Shown here: positions 28,133 to 37,236 of the stretch, piece by piece
Layout: every line of letters begins with the position of its first letter
Numbering within the stretch: position 1 is the stretch's first letter
Assembly (NCBI GenBank): GCA_002364535.1
Contig: DEYL01000056.1
Coordinates: forward strand, 1-64,000
Direction: 5' to 3'
Source: Flavobacteriaceae bacterium UBA3159
Lineage (GTDB): Bacteria > Bacteroidota > Bacteroidia > Flavobacteriales > Flavobacteriaceae
DNA: 64,000 nt
Translations under genes and position numbers: made by a program
Notes under the pieces: generated by a model
What the model saw: the letters and a program-made list of their open reading frames with translations, nothing else
The model's database searches: none
Told to the model about the DNA's origin: nothing

Positions 28133-29317
28133 ATGAAAATGACACAAACATGGCGCTGGTATGGACCCAATGATCCAGTAAGCCTATTAGACGTTAGGCA
28201 GGCTGGTGCAACGGGCATTGTCAACGCCCTCCATCACATACCCAATGGAGATATTTGGTCGGTGGAAGAAATTCAAAAGAGAAAAAACGAAATTGAGAAG
28301 GCCGGACTCACTTGGGATGTGGTGGAATCACTGCCGGTACACGAGAAAATAAAAACCAGAACCGAAGATTTTGAACAGATCATTCAAAACTACAAGCAGA
28401 GTATGAAAAACTTGGCTGCTTGTAGCGTCTATGTCATCTGTTACAATTTTATGCCCATACTGGATTGGACAAGAACCCGATTGGATATGCCCTTAAAAGA
28501 TGGTTCACTTGCCCTGGAATACAACGCTTCGGAATTGAGGGTTTTTGATCTTCACATTCTCCAACGCGAAGGTGCACAACAAGATTATACCCCCCAGGAG
28601 ATTGAACAAGCCAAAAAACAATTTAAAGACCTTGAGACATCAGATATCCAAAGAATATCCGACAATATGCTCAAAGGCTTGCCTGGTTCGGAGGAGGGAT
28701 ATTCCATGGAGGAGTTTAAAACCATGCTGGACACATACAAAGGAATAGATGCTGATCAATTGCGTTCTCATTTGGTGAAATTTTTGGAAGAAATCATCCC
28801 ATTGGCAGAGGAATTGGGCATCAGGATGTGTATTCATCCTGACGATCCACCCTTTTCACTTTTGGGTTTACCCAGAATCATGAGTACCCGATCTGACTAT
28901 CAATATATTTTTGAAAAGGTCACTCCACTTTCCAATGGTATTACATTTTGTACAGGTTCACTGGGCGTTAGGGCCGATAATGACCTTGCCGCCATTTTCG
29001 ATGCTTTTGCTGATCGTATTCATTTTTTACACCTAAGAAGTACCAAACGTGATGCTCAAGGTAATTTCTTTGAGGCAGATCATCTTACCGGTGATGTGGA
29101 CATGTTCGAGATCATCACTAGAGTCGTTAGGGAACAAAGACGCAGAGTCGACGAAAATCGGCAAGATGCCTCCATTCCCATGCGACCGGATCACGGACAT
29201 CAAATGTTAGATGATCTTGTAAAACCAAAAATTAATCCCGGCTACTCCGCCATTGGGAGACTCAGGGGACTGGCCGAACTCAGGGGACTCGAATGGGGTA
29301 TCAATAAAATGATCTAA
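28133..29317 (+). CDS. uxuA: Mannonate dehydratase
   Basis: 394 residues, as for UxuA. N-terminal TWRWYGPNDPVSLLDVRQAG, metal-site region IHPDDPPFSLLGLPRI near 240, FCTGSLGVRADNDL near 280, HFLHLRSTKRD near 300 and MRPDHGHQM near 350 are all UxuA landmarks. It dehydrates D-mannonate to 2-keto-3-deoxy-D-gluconate in the cytoplasm, using Mn or Fe. Two bases separate it from uxaC. It supplies the saturated-glucuronate branch feeding KdgK. Confidence 0.97.
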   Translation: MKMTQTWRWYGPNDPVSLLDVRQAGATGIVNALHHIPNGDIWSVEEIQKRKNEIEKAGLTWDVVESLPVHEKIKTRTEDFEQIIQNYKQSMKNLAACSVYVICYNFMPILDWTRTRLDMPLKDGSLALEYNASELRVFDLHILQREGAQQDYTPQEIEQAKKQFKDLETSDIQRISDNMLKGLPGSEEGYSMEEFKTMLDTYKGIDADQLRSHLVKFLEEIIPLAEELGIRMCIHPDDPPFSLLGLPRIMSTRSDYQYIFEKVTPLSNGITFCTGSLGVRADNDLAAIFDAFADRIHFLHLRSTKRDAQGNFFEADHLTGDVDMFEIITRVVREQRRRVDENRQDASIPMRPDHGHQMLDDLVKPKINPGYSAIGRLRGLAELRGLEWGINKMI

Positions 29318-29319
29318 CG

Positions 29320-30732
29320 ATGGAATTTAAGAATAATGAACCGTTTATAAAAGATAACTTTTTACTTCAAAATAAAACAGCAGAACGACTTTATTTTGAC
29401 TTCGCTGTATCCATGCCCATCATAGACTACCACAATCACCTGCCGCCGGACGTGATTGCAGCCAATCAACCCTTTGCGGGCATCAACGAAATTTGGTTGG
29501 ATGGTGATCACTACAAATGGAGGGCCATGCGCAGCCTTGGGGTACCCGAAAAGTTGATCACTGGAAAAGAAGTAAGTAATAAAGAAAAATTTGATCAATG
29601 GGCCTATACTGTTCCCTTTACAGCGGGAAACCCTCTTTTCCACTGGACGCACCTAGAATTACAGCGATACTTTGGGATCAAAACCCTGCTACAGCCCTCT
29701 ACTTCAACCGATATTTTTGAAGAAACCAATAAACAACTTTTGGATTTGACCCCCAAAAGTTTGCTTAATGACATGAAGGTTGAAATGTTGTGCACTACCG
29801 ATGATCCCATTGACGATCTTTCAGATCACCAAACAATAGCTTCAAGCAATCAAAAGGGACCGGAGGTATTGCCTGGTTTTAGACCCGATAATATTTTTGG
29901 CATTGAGGAAGATCAATACTTGGATTACGTCATGGCTCTGGGAGATGTTGCCGAGACAGAAATACGGGATTTGGACAGCCTGTTGGCAGCCCTAAAGTCC
30001 AGGGTCGATTATTTTCATCAAAACGGTTGTAGAATTTCTGATCACGGATTGGAATTTACTCATGCAGCAGATTTTACCCATGGTGAAGCCGATGCTGTTC
30101 TCAAAAAGCGCATTGCAGGAAAACCCCTTTCTGCGGACGAAGCCAGCCTCTTCAACTCTTGTGTGTTGTATGAACTCTTTGTCATGTATTTTGATTTTGG
30201 ATGGACACAACAACTGCATTTGGGAGCATTGAGAGGTAACAATCAAAAATTAAAAAGACAGTTGGGTACTGATGTAGGTTGTGATTCCATCGGAGATTTT
30301 GACCAAGCCAAAAACCTTTCCAAACTCCTGGGAATGCTCAACGACAACAACAAACTCACCAATACTATACTTTACAACCTAAACCCCGCTATGAATGAAG
30401 TTTTTGCCACTATGCCTGGCAATTTTAACAACGATAAAGTAGAGATTCAATGGGGGACTGCTTGGTGGTTTCTCGATCAGAAAGACGGTATGGAATCACA
30501 AATAAAAACCCTCTCCAATATGGGACTTTTGTCTAAATTTATAGGCATGTTGACCGATAGTCGTAGTTTCCTATCTTTCCCGCGACATGAGTATTTCAGA
30601 CGATTGCTTTGTAATACAATTGGAAATGATATTGAAAAGGGGTTATTGCCCAATGATATTGTCTTTTTTGGGAAAATGGTTCAAAATATATGTTATCACA
30701 ATTTGAAAGAATTCATTAAACACAAAAACTAA
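29320..30732 (+). CDS. uxaC: Glucuronate (uronate) isomerase
   Basis: 470 residues, standard length. IIDYHNHLPPDVIAAN near residue 36 (metal-binding His pair of the amidohydrolase-like fold), CTTDDPIDDLSDHQ near 155, FTHAADFTHGEAD near 248, QLHLGALRGNNQKLKRQLG near 295 and WWFLDQKDGM near 385 match UxaC. It converts D-glucuronate to D-fructuronate (or galacturonate to tagaturonate). With the SDR and UxuA it makes a complete glucuronate-to-KDG route. The stop TAA shares its last A with the ATG of the TRAP solute-binding gene, giving translational coupling. Confidence 0.97.
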   Translation: MEFKNNEPFIKDNFLLQNKTAERLYFDFAVSMPIIDYHNHLPPDVIAANQPFAGINEIWLDGDHYKWRAMRSLGVPEKLITGKEVSNKEKFDQWAYTVPFTAGNPLFHWTHLELQRYFGIKTLLQPSTSTDIFEETNKQLLDLTPKSLLNDMKVEMLCTTDDPIDDLSDHQTIASSNQKGPEVLPGFRPDNIFGIEEDQYLDYVMALGDVAETEIRDLDSLLAALKSRVDYFHQNGCRISDHGLEFTHAADFTHGEADAVLKKRIAGKPLSADEASLFNSCVLYELFVMYFDFGWTQQLHLGALRGNNQKLKRQLGTDVGCDSIGDFDQAKNLSKLLGMLNDNNKLTNTILYNLNPAMNEVFATMPGNFNNDKVEIQWGTAWWFLDQKDGMESQIKTLSNMGLLSKFIGMLTDSRSFLSFPRHEYFRRLLCNTIGNDIEKGLLPNDIVFFGKMVQNICYHNLKEFIKHKN

Positions 30733-31709
30733 TGTTCAAGTTAAAACCTCTTATCGTATTCGTTTGTTTACTCAGTTTTATTTCCTGTGATCAGATCAGC
30801 CCAACAAAAATTATTCGTTTTGGTCATGGATTGAGCACCAGTCATCCTGTTCACAAGGCGATGGTCATTTTCGGAGAGAAACTGGAGGAGATTTCAGAGG
30901 GAAGGTTCAAAGTACTAATATATCCAAGTCAGCAATTGGGGACTGAGCGTCAATTAATCGAGCTAGTTCAAATTGGAAGCTTGGATATGATGAAGACATC
31001 GGCTGCAGTTTTGGAGAACTTTTCTCCTACCATCAAAGTATTTGGTATTCCTTACCTATTTAAAAATAAGGATCATTATTATCGCGTTCTTGATGGTTCT
31101 GTAGGAGAGGAATTACTTAATGGTACAGAAAAATACTGGCTTAAAGGCCTTGGATATTACGACTCCGGGAGTCGTAGTTTTTATACCATCGACAAACCAT
31201 TAGAAAAGCCTGATGATTTGAACGGATTAAAAATTAGAGTTCAAGAGAGTCAAACCGCCATTGATATGGTAAAATCTCTGGGCGGTTCCCCCACACCCAT
31301 TTCTTGGGGAGAGCTCTACACCGCACTTCAACAAGGGGTAGTGGATGGAGCAGAAAACAATCCCCCAAGTTTTTATTTATCAAGACATTACGAGGTTTGT
31401 AAGTTTTATACCATTGACGAACACACAGCAATTCCTGATGTAGTTCTTATGAGTACACACTTGTGGAACAGTTTAACCGATGAGGAACAAAAATGGATAA
31501 AAACAGCAGTTGAAATATCAGTGATAGCGCAGAGAAAGTTATGGTTAGCTTCGGAACAGGAGTCATTGGAAGCTGTCAAAGCTGCAGGTGTTCAAGTGAG
31601 TTATCCCGATAAATCCTCTTTTGTAGAAAAATCCAAGTCGGTTGCGGATAAATATGGAAAAGATCCTTTGATCAAACCATTAATTGAAAAAATTAGAAAC
31701 ATCCAATAA
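30732..31709 (+). CDS. dctP: TRAP transporter solute-binding protein (DctP family), lipoprotein
   Basis: 325 residues. Lipoprotein leader ending LLSFISC. DctP pattern: FGHGLSTSHPVHKAM, GRFKVLIYPSQQLGTERQL, GLKIRVQESQTAIDMVKSLG near 165 (contains the Arg that binds the substrate carboxylate in this family) and ALQQGVVDGAENNPPSF near 200. It captures an organic acid, here probably a uronate, in the periplasm and delivers it to DctQM. The gene overlaps uxaC by one base and is followed by the DctQ gene after one base. Lipid anchoring is common for SBPs in Bacteroidota although less so for TRAP proteins. Confidence 0.94.
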   Translation: MFKLKPLIVFVCLLSFISCDQISPTKIIRFGHGLSTSHPVHKAMVIFGEKLEEISEGRFKVLIYPSQQLGTERQLIELVQIGSLDMMKTSAAVLENFSPTIKVFGIPYLFKNKDHYYRVLDGSVGEELLNGTEKYWLKGLGYYDSGSRSFYTIDKPLEKPDDLNGLKIRVQESQTAIDMVKSLGGSPTPISWGELYTALQQGVVDGAENNPPSFYLSRHYEVCKFYTIDEHTAIPDVVLMSTHLWNSLTDEEQKWIKTAVEISVIAQRKLWLASEQESLEAVKAAGVQVSYPDKSSFVEKSKSVADKYGKDPLIKPLIEKIRNIQ

Positions 31710-31710
31710 A

Positions 31711-32172
31711 ATGAAAATAAGAGCACAGGTAGATTCTGTTTTAGAAAAAGTACTAGTGGTAATCATGTCCGCCATGGTAATCAATGTATTGTGGCAAGTG
31801 TTTTCGCGATATATTTTGGCTAATCCTAGTTCATTCACTGATGAGTTAGCCAGATACCTTATGATTTGGGTTGGAGTATTAGGTGCGGCCTATGTGGCCG
31901 GAAAAGGAAATCATGTCGCAATCACTTATTTTTCGGAGAAATTCAGCCAGGCCAATCATAGAAAAGTACAAACCTTTATCAATCTGACCATACTGACTTT
32001 TGCCATTTTGGGTATGCTCATAGGAGGGGTAAGGTTGGTTTATATTACATTGGTTTTGGAACAGCTTTCACCGGCACTAAAGATCCCCTTAGGAGTTGTA
32101 TACTCTGTGATCCCTATCAGTGGCATACTGATTATTTTTTATAAAATTTTAGACTTAAAAAAACAGGCATAA
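31711..32172 (+). CDS. dctQ: TRAP transporter small membrane subunit (DctQ family)
   Basis: 153 residues from ATG 31711; the open frame reaches back into dctP but this ATG lies right after its stop. Four hydrophobic segments, and the DctQ motifs RYILANPSSFTDELARYLMIW near 30-50 and GKGNHVAITYFSEK near 65. Works with DctM as the membrane part of a sodium-driven uptake system. Its stop overlaps the DctM start by one base. Confidence 0.93.
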   Translation: MKIRAQVDSVLEKVLVVIMSAMVINVLWQVFSRYILANPSSFTDELARYLMIWVGVLGAAYVAGKGNHVAITYFSEKFSQANHRKVQTFINLTILTFAILGMLIGGVRLVYITLVLEQLSPALKIPLGVVYSVIPISGILIIFYKILDLKKQA

Positions 32173-33470
32173 TGATTGAATTTTTACCCGTAATAATATT
32201 GGTTTTTAGTTTCTTGGTACTGTTAACCCTTGGTGTACCTGTAGCATGGTGTATTGCCATGTCCTCTTTGTTTACCTTGATGTCGGCTATGCCTTTTTCG
32301 GCTGCCACCACAACAGTATCTCAACGAATTGCCACAGGACTTGACAGTTTCGCCCTTTTGGCCATCCCTTTTTTCATACTTTCCGGACAAATCATGAGCA
32401 AGGGAGGTATTGCCAACCGATTGATATCCTTTGCCAAAACATTGGTAGGCTTTTTGCCCGGCGGATTGGCATTGATCAACATCGTATCTGCCATGATGAT
32501 GGGAGCTATTGCAGGCTCTGCGATGGCGTCAGCTTCGGCCATGGGAACCATTTTGGGGCCGGAAATGGAAAAAGAAGGCTACTCAAAGGAGTTTGGCGCT
32601 GCTGTAAATATTACTTCTTCCACCACCGGATTGGTCATTCCGCCAAGTAATACCCTGATTGTTTATTCACTGGCCAGTGGGGGGGTATCCATTGCCGCTT
32701 TATTTTTGGCTGGATACATTCCCGGAATTCTCACTGGATTGTTGATGATGATTGTCGCCGTAGTGTGGGCCAAAAAGCATAAATATCCAGTTGGTGAGCG
32801 TTCTTCTCTCAAGGAAGTATTTACAAAATTCATCGATGCACTCCCCAGTTTATTACTTTTGGTGATAGTCATTGGAGGAATCATTGCAGGAATCTTTACC
32901 GCGACAGAGGCTTCTGCCGTAGCGGTACTCTATACTATACTCCTTTCTTTTTATTACAAAGAATTGTCTTTGAAAAAAATGCCAAAAGTGATTTTAGAAT
33001 CTTCTGAAACCACAGCTATTGTGATGCTTTTGATTGGTGCTTCTATGTGTATGTCATGGGTGTTGTCCTATGAGAACATTCCCCAAGACATCAGCAATGC
33101 CTTATTGTCTGTGAGTGACAATAAGATTATCATACTTTTGATGATCAACGTCATCTTGCTGGCTGTGGGTGTTTTTATGGACGCTACCCCGGCAGTACTC
33201 ATTTTTACGCCTATTTTCCTACCCATCGTTACAGATTTGGGTATGGATCCTACCCATTTTGGAATCGTTCTTATGCTCAATCTTTGTATTGGACTTTGTA
33301 CACCTCCAGTGGGCTCCGTTTTATTCGTTGGAGTTGGGATCGCAAAAACCACCATATCAAAAGTTATTAAACCGCTGATTCCCTTATTTTTAGTCATGAT
33401 TTTATCTTTGTTTTTGGTAACCTATATCCCTCAGTTAAGTTTGTGGTTACCTGAACTTTTTGGAGTGTAA
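32172..33470 (+). CDS. dctM: TRAP transporter large membrane subunit (DctM family)
   Basis: 432 residues, around 12 hydrophobic segments. DctM features include VPVAWCIAMSSLFTLM, AIPFFILSGQIMSKGG (about 60-75), GAIAGSAMASASAMGTILGP near 120, SSTTGLVIPPSNTLIVYSLA near 145, and MDATPAVLIFTPIFLPI near 335. It forms the translocation path, driven by sodium. With DctP and DctQ encoded just upstream, it makes a complete TRAP uptake system inside a uronate operon, so uronate is the likely cargo. Confidence 0.95.
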   Translation: MIEFLPVIILVFSFLVLLTLGVPVAWCIAMSSLFTLMSAMPFSAATTTVSQRIATGLDSFALLAIPFFILSGQIMSKGGIANRLISFAKTLVGFLPGGLALINIVSAMMMGAIAGSAMASASAMGTILGPEMEKEGYSKEFGAAVNITSSTTGLVIPPSNTLIVYSLASGGVSIAALFLAGYIPGILTGLLMMIVAVVWAKKHKYPVGERSSLKEVFTKFIDALPSLLLLVIVIGGIIAGIFTATEASAVAVLYTILLSFYYKELSLKKMPKVILESSETTAIVMLLIGASMCMSWVLSYENIPQDISNALLSVSDNKIIILLMINVILLAVGVFMDATPAVLIFTPIFLPIVTDLGMDPTHFGIVLMLNLCIGLCTPPVGSVLFVGVGIAKTTISKVIKPLIPLFLVMILSLFLVTYIPQLSLWLPELFGV

Positions 33471-33494
33471 ATAATTCAATTAAAACATAACACT

Positions 33495-34661
33495 ATGATC
33501 TATACCAAAACCATTCAACTGTTGAGCGTGATTTGTCTTTTGGCCTCATGTACCCCCACACCTGTGAGTATTCATCTAACCAACAATCTCAGTATTGAGC
33601 GTCAAAACGAAACCGTTGAGGTTTTGATAGCTGACTTGCCAGAGCTATTGTCTTCCAAAATTGATAAAATAGGGGTCTATGATCCCTCAGAAAATACCTT
33701 TTTGACGACTCAACTAATCGATATTGATCAAGATGGTAAGATGGATCAACTCATTTTTCAACCCCAATTGGCTCCTTCATCGGAGAAGACCTTTCACCTG
33801 AAAGAACAACCCGACAAGCCGGAAGCTGTGGAGTATTGCTTTTCCAGAATCGTACCCACTCGAATTGACGATTATACATGGGAAAATGATAAGGTAGCCT
33901 TCAGAACCTACGGCCCTAGGGCCCAAGCACTGGTCGAGGAGGGAAAAGAAGGGGGGATCATCTCCAGTGGCATTGATTGTTGGTTAAAAAAAGTTAGTTA
34001 TCCCGTCATCAACAAATGGTATAAAGCCAGTGAGGAAGATGGGATCAGCTATCATGAGGATCACGGAGAAGGATTGGACAACTATCATGTAGGCATCAGC
34101 AGGGGTGCGGGAGGCTTGGCCATCAAAGGAGCAGAAGATCAGTATTTTGTGTCCAAAAATTTTACAACCCACAAAACTTTAGCCTCGGGACCGTTAAGAA
34201 CACTTTTTCAATTCGATTACGCTGATTGGCAAGGCCCTCAGGGAATGATCAAAGAACAAAAAACCATCAGTTTGGATTATGGAAACAATCTGATGAAAAT
34301 TGAGGTTTCCATTCAGGGAACAGATCATGTTGCTGCAGGGATTTCATTGCAAGAAAATAATGGCACCATTTTAGACAAGAACAATATCCTTATTTTTAAA
34401 CAAAATCATTTTGAAACCACACTGAGTAATGTGATTTTGACACCCCAAAAGTATTTTAAAACTCAACACCTATATAACCCCCAAATAAAGGATCAAAATC
34501 ATGTGTTTTTAGATCTTAAAATCCTAAACCAGTCATTGGTCTATTATGTAGGCTTTTACTGGTCTGAAAGCAAACAATTTGCGGATCATCAAGCTTGGGA
34601 AAAACACTTGGATGATCTGGCAATAAAAATCGAAAACCCAATACAACTCAATATCAACTAA
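33495..34661 (+). CDS. DUF4861 family lipoprotein
   Basis: 388 residues. Lipoprotein leader ending ICLLASC. Central region with VAFRTYGPRAQALVE, GLDNYHVGISRGAGGLAIK and LFQFDYADWQGP, the pattern of DUF4861 proteins found in polysaccharide loci of Bacteroidota and Verrucomicrobiota. The fold is expected to be mostly beta, reminiscent of galactose-mutarotase-like sandwiches. No enzyme activity is established to my knowledge. It lies between the TRAP genes (24 bases) and kdgK (15 bases), so it is co-expressed with uronate uptake and may bind or epimerise a uronate-containing product outside the cytoplasm. Confidence 0.8.
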   Translation: MIYTKTIQLLSVICLLASCTPTPVSIHLTNNLSIERQNETVEVLIADLPELLSSKIDKIGVYDPSENTFLTTQLIDIDQDGKMDQLIFQPQLAPSSEKTFHLKEQPDKPEAVEYCFSRIVPTRIDDYTWENDKVAFRTYGPRAQALVEEGKEGGIISSGIDCWLKKVSYPVINKWYKASEEDGISYHEDHGEGLDNYHVGISRGAGGLAIKGAEDQYFVSKNFTTHKTLASGPLRTLFQFDYADWQGPQGMIKEQKTISLDYGNNLMKIEVSIQGTDHVAAGISLQENNGTILDKNNILIFKQNHFETTLSNVILTPQKYFKTQHLYNPQIKDQNHVFLDLKILNQSLVYYVGFYWSESKQFADHQAWEKHLDDLAIKIENPIQLNIN

Positions 34662-34676
34662 TATTAATAAATTTGA

Positions 34677-35717
34677 ATGAAAAAAGTAGTCACCTTCGGT
34701 GAGATCATGTTAAGACTTTCACCTCCCGGTAATTTAAGATTCTCTCAGGCCAACAACTTTGACGTAGTCTATGGAGGAGGAGAATCTAATGTTGCTGTAT
34801 CCCTTTCCAATTATGGTGTTCCTGTCGAATTTGTAACCCGCTTGCCTCAAAACGATATGGGAGCATGTGCTATGATGGAAATGCGTAAAAGAGGTGTTGG
34901 AACACAACACATCGCCTATGGAGGCGACCGTCTGGGGATTTACTTTTTGGAAACTGGAGCAGTGAGCCGAGGCAGTAAGGTCGTATATGACCGGGCCCAC
35001 TCTGCCATGGCAGAAATCACTGCGGGAATGATCGATTGGGATGCTGTATTTGAGGGGGTCAATTGGTTCCACTGGACGGGAATCACTCCGGCCATTTCTC
35101 AAGGCGCTGCAGATGCTTGTTTGGAGGCTGTAAAAATTGCCAGTGAAAAGGGAATTACTGTTTCTACAGATTTGAATTATCGTGCTAAACTTTGGAAGTA
35201 TGGTCAATCCTCTGAACCCATCATGACCGAGTTAACTTCCTATTGTGATATCATCCTTGGTAATGAAGAAGATGCCGAAAAACACTTTGGGATAAAACCC
35301 GAGGGATTGGATATCACCACCCAAGGCCATCAGGTCAAAGCCGAGGTTTTTCAATCGGTATGTGAACAAATGATGAAAAAATTTCCCAAAGCAAAAAAAG
35401 TAATCACTACTCTGAGAGGATCTATTTCTGCTTCCCACAACACCTGGGCAGGGGTACTCTATGACGGACAAAACATTTATAACAGTTCCGAATATCAGAT
35501 TACCCACATCGTGGACAGAGTAGGAGGGGGTGACTCATTTATGGGAGGATTGATTTATGGTATGTTACAATATCCCCAGGACGATCAGAATGCATTGAAC
35601 TTTGCAGTGGCCGCCTCCTGTTTAAAACACACCATCAAGGGCGATGCCAATTTGGTCACCGTTGCTGAAGTAGAAAAATTAATGAGTGGTGACGCCAGTG
35701 GCCGCGTAGCAAGATAA
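34677..35717 (+). CDS. kdgK: 2-keto-3-deoxygluconate kinase (PfkB family)
   Basis: 346 residues. PfkB signatures: KKVVTFGEIMLRLSPPGN at the start, VVYGGGESNVAVSLSNYG (sugar-binding), TDLNYRAKLW in the middle, and DRVGGGDSFMGGLIYG near 280 containing the catalytic Asp. Bacteroidota KDG kinases of this slightly long form typically precede the aldolase, as here (2-base gap to kdgA). It phosphorylates KDG made by both uronate branches to KDPG. Confidence 0.94.
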   Translation: MKKVVTFGEIMLRLSPPGNLRFSQANNFDVVYGGGESNVAVSLSNYGVPVEFVTRLPQNDMGACAMMEMRKRGVGTQHIAYGGDRLGIYFLETGAVSRGSKVVYDRAHSAMAEITAGMIDWDAVFEGVNWFHWTGITPAISQGAADACLEAVKIASEKGITVSTDLNYRAKLWKYGQSSEPIMTELTSYCDIILGNEEDAEKHFGIKPEGLDITTQGHQVKAEVFQSVCEQMMKKFPKAKKVITTLRGSISASHNTWAGVLYDGQNIYNSSEYQITHIVDRVGGGDSFMGGLIYGMLQYPQDDQNALNFAVAASCLKHTIKGDANLVTVAEVEKLMSGDASGRVAR

Positions 35718-35719
35718 TT

Positions 35720-36388
35720 ATGGCAAAATTTACCCGTTTAGAAGTCGCAGCAAAAATGGCAGAAACCGGAATGGTTCCTCTTTTTTATCACAGCGATATA
35801 GAGATCGCAATAAAAACATTAAAAGCCTGTTATGAAGGTGGCGCAAGATTGTTAGAGTTTACTAGTAGAGGTGATTTTGCCCATCAAATATTCGATGAAC
35901 TCAATCGATATGTGTTGTCTGAATTGCCCGATATGATAATGGGGGTAGGTTCTGTAACCGATGCAGCTGCTGCATCACTCTATATGCAATTGGGAGCCAA
36001 TTTCATTGTTACTCCTGTATTGAGAGAGGACATTGCTGTGGTATGTAATCGCAGAAAAGTACTGTGGTCTGCCGGATGTGGTTCCCTTACCGAGATTGCC
36101 AGAGCCGAAGAGTTGGGCGGAGAAATCGTAAAACTCTTTCCGGGGAGTACTTATGGCCCTGGTTTTGTAAAAGCTGTAAAAGGGCCGCAACCCTGGACAA
36201 GTATCATGCCCACCGGAGGTGTTACCACTGAGGAAGACAATCTCAGGCGATGGTTTGATGCAGGGGTTACCTGTGTGGGAATGGGCTCTAAATTAATTTC
36301 CAAGGAGGTCTTGGCCAGTGAAGACTATCAAGGACTTAAAGCAAAAGTCGCAGAAACTCTTAAATTGATAAATAAAATAAGACAGTAA
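35720..36388 (+). CDS. kdgA: KDPG aldolase (2-keto-3-deoxy-6-phosphogluconate/4-hydroxy-2-oxoglutarate aldolase)
   Basis: 222 residues, TIM barrel. LLEFTSRG near residue 45 (catalytic Glu), MGVGSVTDAAAAS near 75, VTPVLREDIAVVCNRR near 95, GGEIVKLFPGSTYGPGFVKA near 135 with the Schiff-base Lys in VKLFP, and MPTGGVTTEEDNL near 165. It cleaves KDPG to pyruvate and glyceraldehyde-3-phosphate. Gap of one base to kduI. The last step of the pathway in this operon. Confidence 0.96.
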   Translation: MAKFTRLEVAAKMAETGMVPLFYHSDIEIAIKTLKACYEGGARLLEFTSRGDFAHQIFDELNRYVLSELPDMIMGVGSVTDAAAASLYMQLGANFIVTPVLREDIAVVCNRRKVLWSAGCGSLTEIARAEELGGEIVKLFPGSTYGPGFVKAVKGPQPWTSIMPTGGVTTEEDNLRRWFDAGVTCVGMGSKLISKEVLASEDYQGLKAKVAETLKLINKIRQ

Positions 36389-36389
36389 A

Positions 36390-37232
36390 ATGAATAATAA
36401 TTACCAAGTGCGCTATGCTGTGGGGCAAAGAGAAACCAACCAAATGGGGACTAAAGCCTTGCGGGATGAATTTTTAATCGAACAAGTTTTTGGAACCGAT
36501 TCGGTAAATTGGGTCTATACCCACTACGACCGCTATATGGCAGGTGGGGTTATTCCTACAAGGGGAACTATCTTTTTGGACACCCTGGAACCCCTTAAGT
36601 CAGATTTTTTTCTCGAGCGCAGAGAAATGGGCATAATCAATGTGGGAGGCAAAGGAACAGTTTCGGCCGATGGGGAAACTTATCCGTTGGATTACAAAGA
36701 GGCGCTCTATCTGGGCAAGGGAATCAAAGAAGTACATTTTTCCAGTGAAGATTCCAATACACCCGCTAAATTTTACCTTAATTCTGCTCCGGCACATCGT
36801 GCCTATCCCTCTCAAAAAGTAGGCAGAGACCAAGCCGAAATCGTTGAATTAGGATCCGCCGAGACCTCCAATGCTAGAACCATCAGAAAACTGATTGTCA
36901 ACAGTATTGTTAAAAGTTGTCAATTGCAGATGGGGATGACCGAGTTGGCTTCCGGGTCGGTTTGGAATACCATGCCCGCCCATGTTCACGATCGTCGTAT
37001 GGAAGTTTATTTCTACTTTGAAGTACCGGAAGATCAGGCGGTCTGTCATTTTATGGGGGCCACCGATGAAACCCGTCATCTTTGGATGGCCAACGAACAA
37101 GCCGTCATTTCACCCCCATGGTCGATTCATGCTGGATCGGGAACCTCCAATTATACCTTTATATGGGGAATGGCAGGTGAAAATTTAGACTACGGCGATA
37201 TGGACGGTTGTCCTATTCCTAATTTAAGATAA
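36390..37232 (+). CDS. kduI: 5-keto-4-deoxyuronate isomerase
   Basis: 280 residues, cupin fold. PAHVHDRRMEVYFYFEV near 197 gives the H-x-H-(x4)-E metal-binding set, followed by the downstream His in SPPWSIHAGSGTSNYTF near 246; FLERREMGIINVGG near 70 is also typical. It isomerises 5-keto-4-deoxyuronate, formed spontaneously from the unsaturated sugar freed by GH105, to 3-deoxy-D-glycero-2,5-hexodiulosonate for KduD. Its presence shows the locus handles lyase products. Four bases before kduD. Confidence 0.97.
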   Translation: MNNNYQVRYAVGQRETNQMGTKALRDEFLIEQVFGTDSVNWVYTHYDRYMAGGVIPTRGTIFLDTLEPLKSDFFLERREMGIINVGGKGTVSADGETYPLDYKEALYLGKGIKEVHFSSEDSNTPAKFYLNSAPAHRAYPSQKVGRDQAEIVELGSAETSNARTIRKLIVNSIVKSCQLQMGMTELASGSVWNTMPAHVHDRRMEVYFYFEVPEDQAVCHFMGATDETRHLWMANEQAVISPPWSIHAGSGTSNYTFIWGMAGENLDYGDMDGCPIPNLR

Positions 37233-37236
37233 AAGC

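Noticed and set aside
34734..35207. 157-codon minus-strand open frame inside kdgK
   Set aside because: Antisense shadow; kdgK is complete with PfkB motifs and close operon spacing.
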